10,265 nucleotides of DNA, from contig JAQWQN010000240.1 in the NCBI GenBank assembly GCA_029244465.1, positions 1 to 10,265 of the forward strand. Direction: 5' to 3'. Under the pieces are notes generated by a model, which searched no databases, was not told the DNA's origin, and was given only the letters and a program-made list of their open reading frames with translations. This DNA comes from Pseudomonadales bacterium. Its GTDB lineage: Bacteria > Pseudomonadota > Gammaproteobacteria > Pseudomonadales > Azotimanducaceae. This document shows, one piece after another, positions 6,701 to 10,265 of the stretch (position 1 is the first letter of the stretch; every line of letters begins with the position of its first letter). Position numbers and translations under genes: made by a program.

Positions 6701-7942
6701 ATGCTGCAGATGTTTAGCCAATTACTCGTTCACTACCCAGCCCTTTCATACCCCCTCTACCGGCGCTACTGGCTTGCCTCACTCGCCTCAGTCGGTGGCT
6801 GGCAAATTTCCGCAATTGCCATGGGTTGGCTAGTCTATGAGCTTTCTGGCTCAACCATTGATCTTGGTATTTTAGGCGCCGCGACGGCGGTACCGGCGAT
6901 TTTGTTCACCGTCGCAGGCGGGGTAATCGCCGATCGATACGACAAGCGATTCATTCTCCTCGTCACAACCGCACTAAACGCAGCACTACTCTTTTTACTT
7001 GCTCTGCTCGTATTCGCAGACACCATCACGGTATGGCACGTATGGATTATCGCAGCGGCGATCTCCGTCGTGAGCGGCGTGGATTGGCCAACACGACAGA
7101 CTTTCTTCCCACATCTCATCGACCGTTCTGCACTCCTGTCTGCTGTCGCGTTAAACTCTGTTTTGTGGCAGGTAACGCGCATGGTGCTTCCGGCATTAGG
7201 CGGGGTCTTAATTGCACTCTACGGCCCAACCGTCGTCTTCAATTTGGCTGCGCTTGGCTACCTCATCATGTTGCTCGTCATCATAGGTATGAAACTTAAA
7301 CTGCCCGGCCAGGTGAGCGTGTCGGCTTGGGCTCAGACAGTCGAAGGTATTCACTATATTTTCGTACATCCGTTTTTTAGGGATTTGATCCTCCTTTCCT
7401 ACGCGACAATGCTCTTCCTAAGTTCTTATATGCAGCAAATGCCAGCCTTTGCAAAATTGTTGAACGCAGGTCCTGAAGGCTTTGGCATACTCATGAGTGC
7501 GACTGGTTTAGGTTCAATCTTAGGCACAATCATCGCCGGCACGATAAAAGCAGGCAATCGCTATGGCACCGTAATGCTCGGCGGCGCGCTAATCGCTGTC
7601 GTGTTTTTAGCAGGGTTTGCACTGGCCACAACTTTGCCCAGTTATTCACTGGCCTTGCTGTTTTCTTTACTCGCCGCAACAGCCACCTCAATCTTTCTTA
7701 TCCTCTCGACAACCGCACTTCAATCTGAAGTGCCAGATGCTCTGCGAGGGAGAGTGATGGGGATACATGGCATTACTTACAGCCTTATGCCCATGGGCGC
7801 ACTGCTGACCGGCGTGCTGGCGACCACGTACACATCGCCAGGGGCGCTCCTAATCAGTCTTGTTATCTACCTTGCCATCCTTGCAATAATGGCTCTCAAA
7901 GGTCCAAGTCTGAGAAAGCTCACGAGGCCCCTTGGCGGCTAA
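6701..7942 (+). CDS. MFS transporter, EntS-like (MFS_3/DHA3 type) exporter
   Basis: Inner-membrane proton-coupled exporter of 413 residues with about 12 hydrophobic segments. The group includes the enterobactin exporter EntS and macrolide efflux proteins; the substrate here is unknown. Landmarks: the opening YPLYRRYWLASLASVGGWQI (17-36) typical of the group, the cytoplasmic motif-A loop GGVIADRYDKR (73-83), DWPTRQTFFPHLIDRSALLSA (128-148), which corresponds to the PARQ-LLP-LV signature of EntS-like proteins, and QSEVPDALRGRVMGI (340-354) in the second half. The start is uncertain: ATG at 6701 and ATG at 6710 are both in frame and neither has a good ribosome site. The gene stands alone, divergent from the decarboxylase operon and convergent with the GST gene 116 nt away. 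No siderophore or antibiotic gene is nearby to suggest a cargo. Confidence 0.88.
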   Translation: MLQMFSQLLVHYPALSYPLYRRYWLASLASVGGWQISAIAMGWLVYELSGSTIDLGILGAATAVPAILFTVAGGVIADRYDKRFILLVTTALNAALLFLLALLVFADTITVWHVWIIAAAISVVSGVDWPTRQTFFPHLIDRSALLSAVALNSVLWQVTRMVLPALGGVLIALYGPTVVFNLAALGYLIMLLVIIGMKLKLPGQVSVSAWAQTVEGIHYIFVHPFFRDLILLSYATMLFLSSYMQQMPAFAKLLNAGPEGFGILMSATGLGSILGTIIAGTIKAGNRYGTVMLGGALIAVVFLAGFALATTLPSYSLALLFSLLAATATSIFLILSTTALQSEVPDALRGRVMGIHGITYSLMPMGALLTGVLATTYTSPGALLISLVIYLAILAIMALKGPSLRKLTRPLGG

Positions 7943-7955
7943 TCGTCACCGGGCA

Positions 7956-7976
7956 AGGTGTGTCTCGGTTGCACCT
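7956..7976 (+). terminator. Possible weak hairpin after the MFS gene
   Basis: AGGTGTG (7956-7962) can pair with TGCACCT (7970-7976), 7 bp with two G-T wobbles, around a 7-nt loop. It begins 13 nt after the MFS stop but has no T-tract, so it is at best a weak or Rho-assisted terminator. The rest of the 7943-8058 gap shows nothing I can name. Confidence 0.2.
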
Positions 7977-8058
7977 CTCGATCGCCTATGACTCACCACG
8001 TTATCGATCACCATCGCTGTCGGTCGGTTCAAATGCTATCTAACTTTTTTCCCGCTGC

Positions 8059-8814
8059 TTAAAACACCATAGGCAGCGTAAAATGGTTTTTAATGATGAA
8101 GTCACGTTGCGCAATCAGAATCGGATCAATCTCCCCGAGCAGGCCACCACTCATCTCATAGGATTTGCGTAACCCGGCAGGCATCGGACAATCCTCATGC
8201 GATAGAGTCTTCAGAAGATTGGAGAAAAACACCCAGTAAATATCGATCGCACTGAGGCGATCCCCACACAGATACTCGCCCTTTGATGCCTGCGCAAAAA
8301 TAGCGAATCTATCCAGTACCTGGCAGGCTTTATCCAGTGCGATGGCTTTGGCATCCTCACTGTAGCCGTAATCTTTGTACATCGGGTTGCGCGCGGCTTC
8401 TTTCTCCGCACGTTCCGCGCCTCCGCCACCCAACATGAGCAGCCGCATGTTCCAGACCCATCCATTTTCACCAATCAACTCGCTGGTCATACCCATCATC
8501 TGCATACGCAGATCAATGTCATCGGGTACTAAGCTCGCACCAGAACCTAGTCGCTCAGCGAGATTGAGTATCTCCAACCACCCGACACGGGCGACCTCAC
8601 TGTTGTACACAGCCACTGGCGCGTTGCGATGGCCGGTCCAGGAAAGCAAAGCCTCATTCTCACCAGCGCCCACCTGTTCAACCGCGGTATACGGCACACG
8701 ATGATGGTCAAACACGGCACGAGCCGACATTGAATAGGGCGCAGGCATGTGCGCGGTCAATGCTAAACGCAAGCCCGCCTGCTCGCTCGCGACTTCCGGC
8801 TTTACATATTTCAT
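8059..8814 (-). CDS. Glutathione S-transferase-like protein
   Basis: Predicted cytosolic two-domain GST fold, 251 residues from the chosen start. The N-terminal thioredoxin-like half reads LTAHMPAPYSMSARAVFDHH (19-38) at the first strand and helix, and NAPV (64-67) at the glutathione-binding cis-proline. An SEVARVGWLEILNLAERL segment (72-89) then matches the usual ES/D-x-x-I-xx-YL helix. The all-helical C-terminal half ends with GEYLCGDRLSAIDIYW (179-194), the conserved GST folding motif. The frame stays open upstream to 8883, but the ATG at 8814 is preceded by GGGAGG 4 nt away, which fixes the start; the extra 23 residues look non-native. No catalytic Ser, Cys or Tyr is obvious at the usual position, so glutathione use is inferred from the fold. 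It is divergent from a second thioredoxin-fold gene. Confidence 0.82.
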   Translation of the reverse strand: MKYVKPEVASEQAGLRLALTAHMPAPYSMSARAVFDHHRVPYTAVEQVGAGENEALLSWTGHRNAPVAVYNSEVARVGWLEILNLAERLGSGASLVPDDIDLRMQMMGMTSELIGENGWVWNMRLLMLGGGGAERAEKEAARNPMYKDYGYSEDAKAIALDKACQVLDRFAIFAQASKGEYLCGDRLSAIDIYWVFFSNLLKTLSHEDCPMPAGLRKSYEMSGGLLGEIDPILIAQRDFIIKNHFTLPMVF

Positions 8815-8980
8815 CGCACCTCCCGTGCATCTTGTTTGCTTAACTGGTTCAAATTCGGACATCAGCCTAGCACTGCTTCGCAAACAAATCTTGGTTCAAG
8901 ACGATTGCAGAAAACTTGGCATTTCTCAGTTCCGGATAGCCTATGCTAGCCTTGACAATTGCAACTATTCGGGCAACCCG
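8815..8980. other. Intergenic region between divergent GST-like and HCCA-like genes
   Basis: This 166-nt gap carries the ribosome site of the GST-like gene at one end. A consensus TTGACA occurs at 8952-8957 on the plus strand, but no -10 box lies at the right distance before the next start, so I do not call it a promoter. Nothing else is recognisable. Confidence 0.45.
8819..8824 (-). promoter_or_regulatory. Ribosome binding site fixing the GST-like start
   Basis: On the minus strand this reads GGGAGG, 4 nt before the ATG at 8812-8814. It is a strong, slightly close Shine-Dalgarno and the reason for preferring this start to any upstream one. Confidence 0.75.
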
Positions 8981-9760
8981 ATGCACTCCACCCCGGCAGT
9001 CAATGCCATCATGGCAGAACAAACTGATTGGCAAACTCTCCTCGCGCAATCCGGTGAGACCACACTCGATGTCTACATCGATCTAAAATCTCCGCACGCG
9101 TATCTCGCAATCAGGCCGACGCTAGAGATTGCACGCGATTTCAACGTATCCATAAACTTCCAACCATACACACTCAGTTACACCAAGTTGGGCCTCACCC
9201 GCAGCGTCGGGACGGACATGCAACGCCGCCCTGCGTCCGCTGCTGCCGACCGTAAAGCTCGCATGTATTACGCCACTGCCAGAGAATATGCAGCGTTACA
9301 GAACCTCCCGTTGCGGAGCCCGCATCGTCTATTAGACTCAGACCTTGCACATCGCGTATTTCTATTCGCAAAACGACAAAATCTGGAAATTCCATTCGCT
9401 ATGTGGGTTTACTTACAAGGATGGGGCAGTGGTTGGCGAGCGTTCGAACTCGAATCGCCAGATCAACTGCGTACGGCATGCAGTGAGGTTGGCGTTGATG
9501 TAAGTGCATTCGATACGTACACCCAAGATGGTGGCGAAGGTTCAGCGAGCCTCCAAACAAGCATGACAACAGCTGAAGAAAACGGCTTCGTTGGTGCGCC
9601 TCACTACGTATTCCGTGATCCTAAAAACGACACCGTTGTGGGTTTGTTCGGCCGAGAACACTTGGCGTTAATACGTTCCAAGTACAAAGCTGCAGGGTTT
9701 GCTAAGCACGCCGACAGCAAGGCTGAGTTTTCACATGCTTGGCAGCCGCTCCAGGGCTAA
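8981..9760 (+). CDS. DsbA-family thioredoxin-fold protein, 2-hydroxychromene-2-carboxylate isomerase-like (kappa-GST type)
   Basis: Protein of 259 residues from ATG 8981 (249 if ATG 9011 is used). The fold is DsbA-like with a helical insertion, and the active-site segment is DVYIDLKSPHAYLA (30-43), with Ser37 where DsbA has Cys. That is the pattern of HCCA isomerases and kappa-class GSTs, which use glutathione as cofactor or substrate. The C-terminal GFVGAPHYVF (202-211), with cis-proline Pro207, and LFGREHLALI (222-231) match the family ending. HCCA isomerase works in naphthalene breakdown, but no ring-degradation gene is nearby, so the true substrate is unknown. The frame is open upstream to 8747, but that part overlaps the GST-like gene in antisense and lacks family similarity. 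Neither start has a clear ribosome site. It ends 8 nt from the convergent aroQ. Confidence 0.85.
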   Translation: MHSTPAVNAIMAEQTDWQTLLAQSGETTLDVYIDLKSPHAYLAIRPTLEIARDFNVSINFQPYTLSYTKLGLTRSVGTDMQRRPASAAADRKARMYYATAREYAALQNLPLRSPHRLLDSDLAHRVFLFAKRQNLEIPFAMWVYLQGWGSGWRAFELESPDQLRTACSEVGVDVSAFDTYTQDGGEGSASLQTSMTTAEENGFVGAPHYVFRDPKNDTVVGLFGREHLALIRSKYKAAGFAKHADSKAEFSHAWQPLQG

Positions 9761-9774
9761 CGCGGGTTTTAGCC
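9755..9774. terminator. Inverted repeat containing both convergent stop codons
   Basis: GGCTAA (9755-9760) and TTAGCC (9769-9774) form a perfect 6-bp stem with an 8-nt loop. The arms carry the TAA stops of the HCCA-like gene and, on the other strand, of aroQ. With only 8 nt between the genes it is the only candidate bidirectional terminator, but there is no T-tract after either arm. Confidence 0.4.
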
Positions 9775-10191
9775 GCAAAGCATTTCCATGACCTGAGCGT
9801 AACCAGACACGCCTAAGCCCACCACCACTGCGTTTGCAGTCGAAGAGATATAGGAATTGTGCCGAAAAGATTCGCGAGCGTGGGGGTTCGAGATATGGAG
9901 TTCGATGATGCGACCGTCATACACGCGCAGCGCATCATGTATCGCGACCGATGTGTGTGTATAAGCGCCAGCGTTGATGACGATGACATCCGCTTGACCA
10001 ATCGATCCCTGAATCCACTCAACAATCTCACCTTCGTGGTTGCTCTGCAAAAAAACCACGTCGTCGCCTGCCTCTTCGACTATCTTGCGGCACTGCTGTT
10101 CAATGGATGCAAGCGTGTCAGAACCATAAATCTCTGGTTCGCGCTGCCCTAAAAGGTTCAGGTTCGGTCCATTAATCACGTGTATGAGCAT
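9769..10191 (-). CDS. aroQ: 3-dehydroquinate dehydratase, type II
   Basis: Dodecameric type II dehydroquinase, 140 residues: converts 3-dehydroquinate to 3-dehydroshikimate in the shikimate pathway for aromatic amino acids, or in quinate use. Every residue expected from the Mycobacterium enzyme is in register: Asn10 in INGPN, Arg17 and the catalytic Tyr22 in GQREPEIYG (15-23), Asn73 and His79 in INAGAYTHTS (72-81), His99 in ELHISN (97-102), Arg110 in HARESFRHNSY. Pro103 in SNPHARE replaces the usual Val or Ile. The frame continues upstream to a TTG at 10257, but the family begins at the ATG at 10191, which lacks a clear ribosome site. In many proteobacteria accB and accC follow aroQ; here the next gene is convergent, so that operon is absent. 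Confidence 0.95.
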   Translation of the reverse strand: MLIHVINGPNLNLLGQREPEIYGSDTLASIEQQCRKIVEEAGDDVVFLQSNHEGEIVEWIQGSIGQADVIVINAGAYTHTSVAIHDALRVYDGRIIELHISNPHARESFRHNSYISSTANAVVVGLGVSGYAQVMEMLCG

Positions 10192-10245
10192 TTGCAAGTC
10201 GTTGCCATTCTGTTGCGCGCTGTATCCTAATACACTAGCGGTGTG

Positions 10246-10265
10246 ACAATCTAACAATCTAACAA
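10246..10265 (+). repeat. 8-bp tandem repeat at the window edge
   Basis: ACAATCTA is repeated at 10246-10253 and 10254-10261, and ACAA begins a third copy at 10262, running out of the window. It lies about 55 nt upstream of the aroQ ATG, where a promoter would be expected. Its full length cannot be seen. Confidence 0.6.

Noticed and set aside
8045..8050. Run of six T after the MFS gene as an intrinsic terminator
   Set aside because: No GC-rich hairpin lies directly before it.
8815..8883. 23-residue upstream extension of the GST-like protein
   Set aside because: A strong GGGAGG sits right before the internal ATG, and the extension does not look like the start of a GST domain.
8952..8957. Consensus TTGACA as a -35 box for the HCCA-like gene
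   Set aside because: At 16-18 nt downstream there is only a C-rich stretch at the start codon and no -10-like hexamer. It would only work if the start were at 9011, and even then the -10 is missing.
8747..8980. N-terminal extension of the HCCA-like protein by 78 residues
   Set aside because: The first part overlaps the GST-like gene in antisense, has no family similarity, and no ribosome site supports it.
10192..10257. TTG-initiated extension of AroQ by 22 residues
   Set aside because: Type II dehydroquinases begin within a few residues of the INGPN strand; the extension reads as promoter-leader sequence and overlaps a tandem repeat.
1..10265. CRISPR, defence system, prophage, insertion sequence or biosynthetic cluster
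   Set aside because: I looked for direct-repeat arrays, terminal inverted repeats, transposase or integrase motifs, and modular synthase motifs on both strands and saw none.

Overview
The window looks like an ordinary chromosomal stretch of a free-living, probably aquatic, aerobic proteobacterium. A gammaproteobacterial origin is my best guess. It rests on the type of gene content (a CYP153-type P450, an OppBC pair very close in sequence to the enterobacterial proteins, an M19 dipeptidase lipoprotein, a type II dehydroquinase) and on mid-range GC, with no marker gene to prove it. There are ten protein genes packed with short gaps. I see no rRNA, tRNA, CRISPR array, transposase, integrase or phage gene.

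Layout, left to right. Positions 1-725 (minus): the N-terminal two-thirds or so of an M19 membrane-dipeptidase-like lipoprotein, cut by the window edge. Positions 833-3981 (plus): a probable operon of a CYP153-like cytochrome P450 followed by OppB and OppC oligopeptide permease subunits, with no oppA, oppD or oppF beside them. Positions 3997-6419 (minus): a two-gene operon, a group II PLP-dependent decarboxylase followed 2 nt later by an MscS-family channel with an extra C-terminal coiled coil. Positions 6420-6700: the largest gap, with a perfect 10-bp palindrome, a 9-bp triplicate repeat and an inverted repeat. Positions 6701-7942 (plus): an MFS exporter of the EntS/MFS_3 type. Positions 8059-8814 (minus) and 8981-9760 (plus): a divergent pair of thioredoxin-fold, glutathione-type proteins, one a GST-like protein and the other a DsbA/HCCA-isomerase (kappa-GST) relative. 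Positions 9769-10191 (minus): aroQ, type II 3-dehydroquinate dehydratase.

How the genes might work together. The left block could be a peptide or amino-acid unit: a lipoprotein dipeptidase, an oligopeptide permease core and, further on, an amino-acid decarboxylase. The P450 is placed where it would be co-transcribed with the permeases, an association I do not recognise as standard. The right block looks like unrelated housekeeping and detoxification genes. I did not find a convincing new multi-gene system. The points most worth a second look are the P450-OppBC arrangement without the transporter's other subunits, a Gln where the dipeptidase family has its bridging metal-ligand Glu, the tight decarboxylase-MscS operon, the hairpin at the oppB ribosome-binding site, and two convergent junctions whose inverted repeats contain both stop codons.
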